In this document: positions 53,890 through 63,183 of the stretch, piece by piece
How positions within the stretch are numbered: the stretch's first letter is position 1
How the letters are laid out: each line of letters begins with the position of its first letter
From: Mucilaginibacter defluvii
GTDB taxonomy: Bacteria > Bacteroidota > Bacteroidia > Sphingobacteriales > Sphingobacteriaceae
DNA length: 64,000 nucleotides
NCBI RefSeq assembly: GCF_039543225.1
Contig: NZ_BAABJI010000004.1
Location: 248,001 to 312,000, forward strand
Reading direction: 5' to 3'
Notes under the pieces: model-generated
What the model saw: only the letters and a program-made list of their open reading frames with translations
Told to the model about the DNA's origin: nothing
The model's database searches: none
Position numbers and translations under genes: made by a program

Positions 53890-55197
53890 ATGACCATCGA
53901 CCATCTATACCAACTATATATCAAGCATCCGGTTATCAGTACCGATACCCGTCGAATAGCGCCCGGCAGCCTGTTTTTTGCACTGAAGGGTGATAAGTTT
54001 GATGCCAATACTTTTGCGGCGCAGGCTGTTGCGGCGGGGGCGGCTTATGCGGTAATTGACAATGCACACTATCGTGTTAGCGAACAATATATACTGGTTG
54101 ATGATGCGCTGGACACCTTGCAGGATCTGGCCCGTTACCACCGTAAGCAACTTAACATCCCGGTAATTGGCTTAACCGGCAGTAACGGCAAAACAACTAC
54201 CAAAGAGCTGATTAACGCTGTGCTGTCGCAGCATTTTAATACGCTGGCCACACAGGGCAACCTGAATAACCATATCGGTGTGCCGCTAACCATTTTAAGT
54301 ATCACGGCGGAGCATGAAGCCGCAATAATCGAGATGGGTGCTAATCACCAAAAGGAAATTGAGATGCTTTGCACCATATCGCAGCCTACGCACGGGCTGA
54401 TCACCAACGTGGGTAAGGCACACCTCGAAGGCTTTGGCGGGGTTGAGGGTGTTAAAAAGGGTAAAGGCGAATTGTATGATTACCTGGCCGCGCATAGCGC
54501 CAACGTTTTTGTTAATGCCGATGATGCCACATTACAGCAAATGGCTGCTGACCGTACTTTTAAAAAGCAACTGTTTTACGGCACACAAAGTGCTGATAAC
54601 CTGATTAACGGTAAGTTGATAGACAATGCGCCGCATTTAGTACTTGAATGGCATGAAAAAGGGTCGTCAAAAACGCATCTGGTAAAATCAAACCTTACCG
54701 GGGTTTATAACCTTGGTAACATATTAGCCGCCATCTGTATCGGCACTTACCTGGGTTTGAGTCCGGCAGAGATTAATAAGGGACTTGAGGGTTATCAACC
54801 CAATAACAATCGCTCACAAATTGTAAAAACCGCTACTAATACGCTTATTTGCGATTACTACAACGCCAACCCCAGCAGCATGATGGTGGCCATTGAGAAT
54901 GTAAACAAGCTAAGCGCAGAAAAAAAAGTACTCATTTTGGGTGATATGTTTGAAATGGGCGATGAAGCGCCTGCGGAGCATTTGGCCGTTATTGAAAAAG
55001 CGGCAGCAGCAAACGTTGATGAGCGTATTTTTATCGGCAACGAGTTTTACAATGCACGCGCATCACACACCGGCCACTATTATCATACTGCCGAGGATGC
55101 CATTACTGCGTTGCAGAATAACCCCATTACCAATGCAACTATCCTGATAAAAGGATCACGCGGCATGGCGTTGGAGCGATTGGTTTCGCTTTTGTAA
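53890..55197 (+). CDS. murF: UDP-N-acetylmuramoyl-tripeptide--D-alanyl-D-alanine ligase
   Basis: Adds D-Ala-D-Ala to the UDP-MurNAc-tripeptide, the last cytosolic step of the peptidoglycan precursor. The start MTIDHLYQLYIKHPVISTDT (435 aa) is chosen over ten extra upstream codons. The N-terminal Mur domain has STDTRRIAPGSLFFALKG, the ATP loop is LTGSNGKTTTKE (about 95-106), the central domain has EMGANHQKEIEML and TNVGKAHLEGFGG, and the C-terminal domain has YYNANPSSM and LGDMFEMGDEAPAEH. Outside a dcw cluster, which is common for murF in Bacteroidota. Confidence 0.96.
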   Translation: MTIDHLYQLYIKHPVISTDTRRIAPGSLFFALKGDKFDANTFAAQAVAAGAAYAVIDNAHYRVSEQYILVDDALDTLQDLARYHRKQLNIPVIGLTGSNGKTTTKELINAVLSQHFNTLATQGNLNNHIGVPLTILSITAEHEAAIIEMGANHQKEIEMLCTISQPTHGLITNVGKAHLEGFGGVEGVKKGKGELYDYLAAHSANVFVNADDATLQQMAADRTFKKQLFYGTQSADNLINGKLIDNAPHLVLEWHEKGSSKTHLVKSNLTGVYNLGNILAAICIGTYLGLSPAEINKGLEGYQPNNNRSQIVKTATNTLICDYYNANPSSMMVAIENVNKLSAEKKVLILGDMFEMGDEAPAEHLAVIEKAAAANVDERIFIGNEFYNARASHTGHYYHTAEDAITALQNNPITNATILIKGSRGMALERLVSLL

Positions 55198-55285
55198 ATA
55201 AGTAATTCAAGCATTTATATCTGTTGTTTTTTAGTTGTATTCTACGAATTGAAAATGTAGTTTAGACATTTCTAAACCACAACCA

Positions 55286-57514
55286 ATGCGTAAACTATTA
55301 ATTATGACCTGTATGGCGGCATTCGCCTACACGGCAACGGCTCAGCGCGTGCAAATGCTGCAGGCCAAATTCAGCAAAGGCAACGAGGCTGCATGGCGCA
55401 ATCCGGCTTTCAACGATGCTGCCTGGCAAACGCTAAAAACCTCATCTTTTTGGGAAAAACAGGGCGTTAATTACAACGGCTATGCCTGGTACCGCATCCA
55501 TGTTACCGTTCCATCGTCATTAAGGACAAAATCAGCACTGAAAGATTCGCTGCTGCTTAACCTGGCTTACATTGATGATTGCGATGAGGTGTTTTTTAAC
55601 GGTAAAAAAGTAGGTCAAACCGGGCGTTTCCCCGAGGAGCAGGGCGGCTACTCAACCGCTTATTTTAAAGAACGGGTATATCGCCTTGCATTAAAGGATA
55701 TCACCGTGAACTGGGATAAAGAAAACATCATCGCCATAAAGGTATATGATGGCGACGGCGATGGCGGCTTAGGTAACGGCACGCCATACCTGGCCATGCT
55801 TGATTATATTGATAACATATCAATCAACACCAATAACAACTTTACGTTTGCTGATGGAAAAGTGAAGAAAGCGGTAAAGCTTGTTAACAGGAATAAGGAA
55901 GGTGTTAAGGGTGTATTTTCTATCAGCGCCAAAGATGAAGAGACCGGGAAAATCATTTATTCAAAAGAACAAGGTATAGGCTTTTTGCCTAAGCGCGAAT
56001 CGCCTAAAGACTATGTTGATATTCCAGTTGAAATTGCCGGCAAACCGGGCATTACCCTCACGTATAAATTCACCGAACAAAGAACCGGCAAAAGCATTAC
56101 CGCTACCGAGCAGCCGCCCTACATATTAACTCCCAAAGCGCCCGCTACGCCCCGCATAAACGGCGCGCAGGTAACCGGGGTAAGGCCAAATTCTCCTTTA
56201 ATTTATAAGATAGCTGCGACAGGTAAAAAGCCGTTAAGTTATTCGGCCGCGCAGCTGCCCGAAGGTTTAAAGCTGGATGCCGCGACAGGTATTATCACCG
56301 GCTCAATAGCCAAGGGGGGAGATTATCCGGTTAAGCTCACTGTAAAAAATGCATTGGGTACCACCAGCCGAACACTCACCATTAAGGTTGGCGACCTGCT
56401 GGCCTTAACCCCGGCAATGGGCTGGAACAGCTGGAACTGCTGGGGCCTTTCGGTAACTGCCGACAAGGTAAAAAGCTCGGCGCAGGCGCTGATCGACAAA
56501 GGTTTGATTGACCACGGCTGGACCTACATTAATGTGGACGATGCCTGGGAAGCCCCGGCTCGCGCTGCCGATGGCGCTATTGTTACCAATGAAAAATTTC
56601 CGGATATGAAAGCGCTGGGCGACTGGCTGCACAGCCATGGCTTAAAATTCGGTATCTATTCGTCGCCCGGCAGGCTTACCTGCGGCGGTTACTTAGGCTC
56701 ACTGGGCCATGAGTTGCAGGATGCCGAAACGTATAACAAATGGGGCGTTGATTACCTGAAACACGACTGGTGCTCGTACAGCGAAGTAGCCGGTAGCGAT
56801 ACCTCGCTCGAAACCTTTATGAAGCCTTACCGTGTGATGCAAAAAGCGTTACGCTCGCAGCCTCGCGACATTTACTATAGCCTTTGCCAGTACGGCATGA
56901 AGGATGTTTGGAAATGGGGCCCGCAGGTTGATGCCAACAGCTGGCGTACCACAGGCGACATTACCGATACCTGGGAAAGCTTGTATGAAATAGGCTTCCG
57001 CCAGTACAAAATTTCTGAATATGCCAAGCCCGGCCGCTGGAATGACCCGGATATGTTGATTGTAGGCAAAGTAGGCTGGAGCGGTAATTTGCGGAATACC
57101 CGTTTAACGCCTGATGAGCAATATACCCACATCAGCCTGTGGAGCCTGCTGGCCTCGCCGCTGCTGATTGGTTGCGACATTAGCCAGATGGATGATTTTA
57201 CCCTCAACTTGCTTACTAATGATGAGGTAATAGCCGTTAACCAGGATGTGCTGGGTAAGCAAGCCCGCCGTGTACTGGCTAAGGATGATTACGAGGTGTA
57301 TGTTAAAGAACTGGCCGACGGCAGCAAAGCGGTAGGCTTTTTTAATTTGAGTAAAAAATACCGCACCATCACTGTAAAACCGTCTGAGATAGGATTGAGC
57401 CCATCAGCCCAGGTGCGTGATGTATGGCGCCAGAAAGATTTGGGTAAAGCAGCCGCAGGCTTTACTTACAAACTTGCACCACATGGTGTAATGATGATCC
57501 GGGTAAAAGGCTAA
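55286..57514 (+). CDS. Secreted GH27 alpha-galactosidase with N-terminal jelly-roll and Ig-like domains
   Basis: Exported enzyme (742 aa) that removes terminal alpha-galactose (or related) residues. The signal peptide ends near YTATAQ. A jelly-roll, galactose-binding-like domain (about 20-190: WYRIHVTVPSSL, DDCDEVFFNGKKVGQTG) is followed by a linker and a putative Ig-type (He_PIG) domain near 288-366 (LSYSAAQLPEGLKLDAATGI). The GH27 barrel begins LTPAMGWNSWNCWG at about 372. The nucleophile is Asp494 in YLKHDWCSY and the acid/base Asp558 in SWRTTGDIT; GRWNDPDMLIVG and ASPLLIGCDISQM are further family marks. A C-terminal beta domain ends it. No other galactan genes are adjacent. Confidence 0.93.
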   Translation: MRKLLIMTCMAAFAYTATAQRVQMLQAKFSKGNEAAWRNPAFNDAAWQTLKTSSFWEKQGVNYNGYAWYRIHVTVPSSLRTKSALKDSLLLNLAYIDDCDEVFFNGKKVGQTGRFPEEQGGYSTAYFKERVYRLALKDITVNWDKENIIAIKVYDGDGDGGLGNGTPYLAMLDYIDNISINTNNNFTFADGKVKKAVKLVNRNKEGVKGVFSISAKDEETGKIIYSKEQGIGFLPKRESPKDYVDIPVEIAGKPGITLTYKFTEQRTGKSITATEQPPYILTPKAPATPRINGAQVTGVRPNSPLIYKIAATGKKPLSYSAAQLPEGLKLDAATGIITGSIAKGGDYPVKLTVKNALGTTSRTLTIKVGDLLALTPAMGWNSWNCWGLSVTADKVKSSAQALIDKGLIDHGWTYINVDDAWEAPARAADGAIVTNEKFPDMKALGDWLHSHGLKFGIYSSPGRLTCGGYLGSLGHELQDAETYNKWGVDYLKHDWCSYSEVAGSDTSLETFMKPYRVMQKALRSQPRDIYYSLCQYGMKDVWKWGPQVDANSWRTTGDITDTWESLYEIGFRQYKISEYAKPGRWNDPDMLIVGKVGWSGNLRNTRLTPDEQYTHISLWSLLASPLLIGCDISQMDDFTLNLLTNDEVIAVNQDVLGKQARRVLAKDDYEVYVKELADGSKAVGFFNLSKKYRTITVKPSEIGLSPSAQVRDVWRQKDLGKAAAGFTYKLAPHGVMMIRVKG

Positions 57515-57531
57515 TCACCTTCCACACAACG

Positions 57532-57569
57532 GGCATCATGCGCAAATAATTATATTTGTGCATGATGCC
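57532..57569. promoter_or_regulatory. 17-bp palindrome enclosing the promoter and start codon of the phosphotransferase gene
   Basis: Arms 57532-57548 and 57553-57569 pair with only one G-T exception around a 4-base centre. The right arm contains the tail of a perfect -7 box (TATATTTG, 57551-57558) and both candidate ATG codons (57562, 57565). It could be an operator, or a terminator for the alpha-galactosidase gene 18 bases upstream, although no T-run follows. Confidence 0.65.
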
Positions 57570-58563
57570 TGTTTATCCTACCCAATACTCAACCTTATCC
57601 GCCTCCGCCTTAAATGTTACGCTGCAGCAAAATTACGCGTTAACAGGCACCACCTGCCGCCTGCTGATACGCAACGTGAGCGATACTTATCTGATTGAAA
57701 ACGAAACTGAAAAATATATTTTTAAAATATACCGCGACGCCCACCGCAAGCGTGCCGAAATACTGGCCGAGGTAGAACTCCTTAATATTTTGCATGCTAG
57801 CGGGCTTAAGGTTGCTTACCCATTAACAGATGAAAGCGGGCAACAGCTACAGGCGTTCAACGCTGCCGAGGGTACGCGCTATGGCGTATTGTTCAGCTTT
57901 GCCGAAGGTGAGCCGGTGTATGATCTTTCGCCTGAGCATCTGCGTACCTTAGGCCATGCCATGGCACATTTCCATAACATCAGCAGTAAAACCAAATTAC
58001 AATACCCGCGGCATGAATTTACTGTTGATACCATGCTGCTGCAACCGGTTGAGGTAGCGGCCCCGGCGTTTAAAAATTTGCCTGAAGAATATAATTTTCT
58101 TAAAGATACCTCGCATTATGTAGCTGGAAAGATCAACGATTTCGACACCTCAAAATTCAGCTTTGGTTATTGCCATTACGATTTCCTGCCTAAAAACTTT
58201 CATTTTGTAAATCCGCATACCCTTACTTTTTTTGATTTTGACTTTTGCGGATGGGGGATGCTGGCCAATGATGTAGCCTCGTTCTACGTGCATTACTTTA
58301 TGGAAACCACCCTTAACAAAATTACCAGGGAAAGAGGCGATGCTGATTTTCAACTTTTTATTGATGCCTATCGCGAAAAGCGCCCCTTTACCGAGGAGGA
58401 ATTAGCGGCAGTTCCTTACTTGGGGTTCGCGTTCTGGGTGTTTTACCTGCGTTTCCAGTTCGAGCACTATGATGATTGGTCGAACACATTTTTTAACGAC
58501 CGCTTTTTGCGTGAACGCATCCGGATTTTAAAACTATGGGCTGAGCGCCATTTCGATTTGTGA
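57562..58563 (+). CDS. Phosphotransferase of the aminoglycoside/choline/homoserine kinase fold
   Basis: Cytosolic kinase-like protein of 333 residues (MMPVYPTQYSTLSASALNVT). The APH-type motifs are intact: ATP-binding lysine in EKYIFKIYRDAHRKRAEILA, catalytic loop YCHYDFLPKNFHF (His-x-Asp and Asn) and metal-binding TFFDFDFCGWG. The fold phosphorylates small hydroxyl compounds (choline, homoserine, hydroxylysine, Ser/Thr as in SrkA), and the substrate cannot be chosen from motifs. The start codon lies right behind a -7 box, so the mRNA is probably leaderless. An amino acid permease and a PLP enzyme follow on the same strand, suggesting amino-acid metabolism. Resistance to aminoglycosides is not implied. 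Confidence 0.85.
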   Translation: MMPVYPTQYSTLSASALNVTLQQNYALTGTTCRLLIRNVSDTYLIENETEKYIFKIYRDAHRKRAEILAEVELLNILHASGLKVAYPLTDESGQQLQAFNAAEGTRYGVLFSFAEGEPVYDLSPEHLRTLGHAMAHFHNISSKTKLQYPRHEFTVDTMLLQPVEVAAPAFKNLPEEYNFLKDTSHYVAGKINDFDTSKFSFGYCHYDFLPKNFHFVNPHTLTFFDFDFCGWGMLANDVASFYVHYFMETTLNKITRERGDADFQLFIDAYREKRPFTEEELAAVPYLGFAFWVFYLRFQFEHYDDWSNTFFNDRFLRERIRILKLWAERHFDL

Positions 58564-58669
58564 TACCCGCACAAATCCGGCTCAAAGTAAAACGCGTTTA
58601 ACGTTGTATTTGATAAGCCGAAATCCTATCTTGACGCCCCGCTAAACGTATTTTGATTAATAGGTTTTT

Positions 58670-59989
58670 ATGAGCATACTTCCAAAACTCAGCCGTTTTG
58701 ACCTGTCAATGATAGTGATCAGCCTGGTAGTGGGCATGGGCATATTTGCCACGCCGATGGAGGTTTCTAAAAATCTGACCGATCCGTACCTGTATTTCGG
58801 CGTGTGGCTTTTCGGCGGCTTTATCAGCCTCTGCGGAGCATTAACGTTTGCCGAGATTGGTGCACGCTACCCGGTTACAGGCGGTTTTTATAAAGCGTTT
58901 TCATACAGCTTCCATCCCGCCGTAGCGTTCATGATCAACTGGATATTGGTGATCAGCAACGCTGCATCTGTAGCGGCAGTTACCTTAATTGGCGCTGAGT
59001 ATGTAGTGCCGCTTGTTATGCCCGCGCATCTGCACAATACCTTTTGGGTAAAAATCGTGGCCATTGCATCCGTGCTGTTACTGTACATTGTAAACATGCG
59101 GGGCATAAAAATGAGCGCCAGTACGCAAAACCTGCTTAATCTGCTTAAAATAGCTATTGTGCTGGTTATTTGCAGCGCGATTTTCACGGCGGGCGGGCAT
59201 GAGCAAACTGTGATCTACAAGGGCGATTACAATACCTGGCATGATGTAGGGATAAGCCTTGTGGCCGTATTTTTCTCTTATGGCGGCTATCAGCAAACCA
59301 TTAATTTTGGCGGCGACAGTATCAACGCTAAAGTAAACATACCCAAGGCAATAGTAACGGGTATGCTGGTGGTAATCGCGCTGTATATGCTCATCAACGT
59401 GGCCTATTACCGGGTATTGGGCATTGCCGAAATGCAGCGCACCCCTGCCCTTGCTGCAGTGCTTGCGGGTTACCATTTCGGGGCGCTCGGTTACAAGATC
59501 ATGTCGGTACTGATGTTTGTATCGGTGCTTACATTTATTAATGTAAACATCATGTCAAACCCTCGAATATATTACGCCATGGCCGAGGACGGCATATTGC
59601 CCGCTGTTTTTAAAAAAGTTAACCCGATAACGCAGATACAAGAGTTCGGACTAACATTTTTCGTGATTGTGGTACTATGCGTTTTATTGTTTGTCGATTC
59701 ATTCCGCAGTGTGATCAGCTATGTCATGTTCTTTGATACGATAGGACTGTCAACCGCGGCATTATCTGTTTTTATATTGCGCAAACGCACCCGGCACCTC
59801 AAATTAGCCTGGATATATCACACAAAGCTTTACCCGGTTATTCCGGTAATGTTTATAATTACTTACTGGCTGGTTACGTTATTCATATTCATGAAACATC
59901 CTGTTGCGGCAGCCGTATGCATGGGTATATTTGCAATCGGCCTGCTCATATACTTTATTAGCAAACGTACTAAACAACACATAACCTAA
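58670..59989 (+). CDS. APC family amino acid permease
   Basis: Inner membrane transporter of 439 residues with about 12 transmembrane helices. Helix 1 shows the APC pattern MIVISLVVGMGIFATPMEV (unwound Gly-rich segment), followed by WLFGGFISLCGALTFAEIGARYPVTGGFY, a typical amino acid-polyamine-cation signature, and FFSYGGYQQTINFGGDSINAK in helix 6-7. It is probably an amino-acid:proton symporter or exchanger. It starts 107 bases after the phosphotransferase and is followed 28 bases later by a Cys/Met-type PLP enzyme, so the imported amino acid may be the lyase substrate (inference). Confidence 0.9.
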   Translation: MSILPKLSRFDLSMIVISLVVGMGIFATPMEVSKNLTDPYLYFGVWLFGGFISLCGALTFAEIGARYPVTGGFYKAFSYSFHPAVAFMINWILVISNAASVAAVTLIGAEYVVPLVMPAHLHNTFWVKIVAIASVLLLYIVNMRGIKMSASTQNLLNLLKIAIVLVICSAIFTAGGHEQTVIYKGDYNTWHDVGISLVAVFFSYGGYQQTINFGGDSINAKVNIPKAIVTGMLVVIALYMLINVAYYRVLGIAEMQRTPALAAVLAGYHFGALGYKIMSVLMFVSVLTFINVNIMSNPRIYYAMAEDGILPAVFKKVNPITQIQEFGLTFFVIVVLCVLLFVDSFRSVISYVMFFDTIGLSTAALSVFILRKRTRHLKLAWIYHTKLYPVIPVMFIITYWLVTLFIFMKHPVAAAVCMGIFAIGLLIYFISKRTKQHIT

Positions 59990-60017
59990 AGCTTTATCGG
60001 CACACAATTAAATTACT

Positions 60018-61202
60018 ATGGATCTCTCTTATATATTGAATGAGCTTGGCGAAGAACGCGGACAATATTATAACGCGGTATCGCCGCCGGTAATGCAAAC
60101 CAGTAATTTCGCGTTTAACACCGTTGCCGATATGCGCGGCGCCATGGGCAACGAGTTTGATGCCACGCTTTACTCGCGCGGCCAAAACCCTACCCTAAAT
60201 ATATTACGCAAAAAACTGGCCGCGCTTGACGGCGCCGAGGACGCGCTGCTTTTCTCGAGCGGTATAGCGGCTATCAGCACTGCTGTAATTGCACTGGTTA
60301 AACAAGGCGACCATGTAATATGTGTAGAGAACCCATATAGCTGGACTGATAAGTTATTTAAGCAGTTGCTGCCTAAATTTGGCGTAACTACAACCTTTGT
60401 ACCCGGCACATCTGTTACCGATTTTGAACAGGCCATAAAACTCGAAACACGTGTTATATACCTGGAAAGCCCCAATACGTTTACCTACGAGCTACAGGAT
60501 TTACAAGCGGTGGCTGAATTAGCGCAGGCCAAAGGCATTATTACCATAATTGATAACAGCTATTGCACGCCGCTATTTCAGCAACCCGCTAAATTGGGGA
60601 TTGATTTGGTAGCGCAGTCCGCAACTAAATACATCAGCGGCCACTCTGATGTTATGGCTGGTGTGTTAACCGGCAGCCGTGAACTTATCAGGCAAATATT
60701 TGAGCATGAGTTTATGAACCTCGGCCCTGCCCTGTCGCCGCATAGCGCCTGGTTGTTGTTGCGTGGTTTGCGCACATTGCAGTTACGCCTGCAAAGCAGT
60801 TTTAACAGCACCCGGATTGTAACCGACTGGCTGACCCGGCATGACGCCGTTGACACTGTGCTCTGGCCCTTTAGCCCATCATTTTCACAAACCGAATTGG
60901 CGCACCGGCAAATGCAGGGCTGCGGAGGCTTGTTTAGCATAGCGCTTAAAAACTCTACTTACGCTAAAATTGAGTCGTTTTGTAACAGCCTGCAACATAT
61001 GCTAATAGCGGTATCATGGGGTGGCCATGAAAGCCTGGTACTACCTGCAATTGCCTCAATACCGCCGGATCAGTATGATACTGAAAATCCAAGGCACCAA
61101 TACATACGTGTATATATCGGCCTGGAGGATCCGCAGTACCTGATCAGTGACCTGGAACAGGCATTCGAAAAGGCAAAATCAGCCGATGCCGTTTATGGCT
61201 AA
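60018..61202 (+). CDS. Cys/Met metabolism PLP-dependent enzyme (cystathionine gamma-synthase/lyase family)
   Basis: PLP-dependent trans-sulfuration-type enzyme, 394 residues. The fold-type I features are YSRGQNPTLNILRKKLAALDGAE-type (near 54-75), SSGIAAISTAVIALVKQGDHV, IIDNSYCTPLFQQP and the Schiff-base lysine in DLVAQSATKYISGHSDVMAG. The C-terminal domain includes GGLFSIALK and SWGGHESLVLP. It could act as cystathionine synthase/lyase or as a methionine gamma-lyase-like enzyme; motifs seen here do not separate them. The upstream amino acid permease (28 bases) is probably in the same operon. Its 3' end overlaps the convergent S41 peptidase gene by 59 bases. Confidence 0.88.
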   Translation: MDLSYILNELGEERGQYYNAVSPPVMQTSNFAFNTVADMRGAMGNEFDATLYSRGQNPTLNILRKKLAALDGAEDALLFSSGIAAISTAVIALVKQGDHVICVENPYSWTDKLFKQLLPKFGVTTTFVPGTSVTDFEQAIKLETRVIYLESPNTFTYELQDLQAVAELAQAKGIITIIDNSYCTPLFQQPAKLGIDLVAQSATKYISGHSDVMAGVLTGSRELIRQIFEHEFMNLGPALSPHSAWLLLRGLRTLQLRLQSSFNSTRIVTDWLTRHDAVDTVLWPFSPSFSQTELAHRQMQGCGGLFSIALKNSTYAKIESFCNSLQHMLIAVSWGGHESLVLPAIASIPPDQYDTENPRHQYIRVYIGLEDPQYLISDLEQAFEKAKSADAVYG

Positions 61203-62589
61203 TACCGGCTGAAATCTGATTTATTGTTTTAAATGGCTGAGGCGCTATGTAGATGGTGCCGTTAGCCATCATGGTTTTGCGGGTAAAGCTTTCCACTTTA
61301 CCGGCAGCGTTACGGTTAACATATAAGCGCGAACTGTTGGGTGCAATGTTAGCGTTAAGTCCGTTTATCACTAAAACATCCGGTTTAACTTCCTGCAAGG
61401 TAAAAGTTTCAACCGGTTTGCCGGGCACGCTGTATTTATAAACCAAGCCGTTTTTAGCGGCTGTTATTGATACGTTGTTAGGGTACCTACCGATCAACTC
61501 ACTATACTTGCTTTTTATATTCACCGGTTTATTAGCAGCCATATTACTGTTATCAATTACCCATTGCGCAGACTCGCGGGTTATGCTGTCCTTACCGGTT
61601 TTTACAATATCTTCCAGTATCAGCTTACGGGCGGCCAATAGTGCATCGGCTTTACCGGTATTAACATCAGGTATAACGCCTGTGCCTTCCCAACCTACGT
61701 TGCTGCCCGGGCCAACTACCATTTTAAATGGTGTAAAAACAATAAGGTTATTTTTTAATGCCACATATGTACCGGCTATACCGGCTCCGGCTGTAGTATC
61801 GCCCACTATGGTTGCCCGATTTAATTTTTGCATAGCATACGCAAATCCTTCAGATGCTGATCCGGTGCCCCTGCCTACCAACAAATACACTTTTGCATCA
61901 GGATTACGCCTGCCGGGTACGTAAGCGTAGGTCCACTCCTGCTCATCCTGCTTGCGGTCCTTATAAAAACCGTTCAGGTAAAACTGCTCGTGGCCGGCAT
62001 TGTAAAAGTACGACGATAGGAAGCGCCCCATCTGCCCCGTACCGCCCGGGTTATGCCTGATATCAATAACGATGTATTTACTGTAAGCGGCCATATTCAT
62101 AGCCGCAGCCGCCATCTCAAACGCTTCTTTTGAACCATAGAACGGTCCCGGCGCATCAATATAAGCCGTTGAGGTAGCTCCGTCTATTTCTACCTTTTTA
62201 AATCCGTAATTGGCGCGGCGCTCGGAGTCATCCTCCCGTTGGTTACCACCGCCGGCTTGCGGCTCCGTCATACTTTTATATACCTGCTCGTTGCGCATAA
62301 CCCGCAGGTGTACGTCCTTGTGTGCTTTGTTCAAGTCATCAGTCAAGCGCGATGCCAGTTCGTCCTCACTTAAATTATTATACCTACCGGCGGCTTCCGC
62401 TTTCTTTAAAGCTTCGCTGTATTTAGCGCTAATGTCGGGGAAGGGGTAGACGTCTACCAGTTTATCAGCCAACTTGGTCACTATTTCATGGCTATCGGCA
62501 TCATTAACGGCTTGGGCCAGGGCTTGCTCTGTAAAGCCAATTACGCCGAAGGCCGCGATAATTAATATGTTTCTTAAAGGAATTTTCAT
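61144..62589 (-). CDS. Secreted S41 family peptidase (IRBP/tail-specific protease type)
   Basis: Exported serine peptidase of 481 residues with signal peptide MKIPLRNILIIAAFGVIGFT...ALAQ. An N-terminal helical domain (about 30-120) is followed by the S41 core: YIVIDIRHNPGGTGQMGRFL, the nucleophile region GRGTGSASEGFAYAMQ, ATIVGDTTAGAG and WEGTGVIPDVN. The Lys of classical tail-specific proteases (TFGKG) is replaced in TAGAG, as in the IRBP-like subgroup. No PDZ domain is visible. The last 20 residues (HKRHRLILPF and on) are unlike the family and lie over the 3' end of the convergent PLP gene. Confidence 0.9.
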   Translation of the reverse strand: MKIPLRNILIIAAFGVIGFTEQALAQAVNDADSHEIVTKLADKLVDVYPFPDISAKYSEALKKAEAAGRYNNLSEDELASRLTDDLNKAHKDVHLRVMRNEQVYKSMTEPQAGGGNQREDDSERRANYGFKKVEIDGATSTAYIDAPGPFYGSKEAFEMAAAAMNMAAYSKYIVIDIRHNPGGTGQMGRFLSSYFYNAGHEQFYLNGFYKDRKQDEQEWTYAYVPGRRNPDAKVYLLVGRGTGSASEGFAYAMQKLNRATIVGDTTAGAGIAGTYVALKNNLIVFTPFKMVVGPGSNVGWEGTGVIPDVNTGKADALLAARKLILEDIVKTGKDSITRESAQWVIDNSNMAANKPVNIKSKYSELIGRYPNNVSITAAKNGLVYKYSVPGKPVETFTLQEVKPDVLVINGLNANIAPNSSRLYVNRNAAGKVESFTRKTMMANGTIYIAPQPFKTINQISAGISHKRHRLILPFRMPVPGH

Positions 62590-63106
62590 TACCAGCTGTG
62601 ATTAAAGGTTCTGTAAATATACAAATTATGATAAAACGTTTTTTCTAATTGCAATTTTAATCTGTCAATATTGTATTGCAACACTTCAGACTATTAGTCA
62701 ATAAATTTTTTTATGCCGAACCACCTTAAGTAACAGTCTCTTTTTCAGGTGCCTCTCTTTTGTAAATACGGCAAGTCGTGCCCTTGACTAATCTTACGGC
62801 GATGCGGTAAGTTCTGATTTTGTCCAAGTCCACCTTTACAAAGAAAAGCTCTTTGTTCAAGTTTGAAAGTTATTTAACCCTGTATGTAATAAACGATAGC
62901 CAGACAAACTCAGCGACCTATCATATAGTTTTCATGTATCACGGTTGGTAATTACATCAGCCAGCCCGAAGCACTATGATGTTTTCGTGCGCAAACTGTG
63001 CGATTACTTTATAAGTCGTTAAGGGCATAAATGCGCAGCAAATAAATTATGCAGTGCGATTGCCAGCGTCAGCTAAATTTTGCAAATTTGCTTGCTCAAA
63101 ATATCC
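62590..63106. other. Gene-free stretch between the S41 peptidase and tRNA-Arg
   Basis: About 500 bases with stops in all frames; only ORFs of a dozen codons were seen. The first 120 bases are AT-rich and must hold the peptidase promoter. The middle part (62740-63050) has a composition nearer to coding DNA and may be a decayed gene or an unrecognised RNA. The last part contains TTTTGCAAATTTGC-type sequences before the tRNA. No hairpin with a T-run was found. Confidence 0.4.
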
Positions 63107-63178
63107 GGCCCCGTAGTTCAACGGATAGAATAGAAGTTTCCTAAACTTTAGATATGAGTTCGATTCTCGTCGGGGCTA
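63107..63178 (+). tRNA. tRNA-Arg (anticodon CCT)
   Basis: 72-base cloverleaf: acceptor GGCCCCG with CGGGGCT, D stem GTTC/GAAT, anticodon stem GAAGT/ACTTT around loop TTCCTAA giving CCT (reads AGG), T arm ATGAG-TTCGATT-CTCGT, discriminator A, no encoded CCA. Confidence 0.93.
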
Positions 63179-63183
63179 CGTTG

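Noticed and set aside
57562..58563. Aminoglycoside resistance kinase
   Set aside because: Only the general APH fold motifs are present; the family also covers choline, homoserine and other kinases, and there is no resistance context.
60018..61202. The PLP enzyme as the missing EgtE C-S lyase
   Set aside because: It belongs to the Cys/Met-metabolism family rather than the class V aminotransferase-like EgtE group, lies 23 kb away and is coupled to an amino acid permease.
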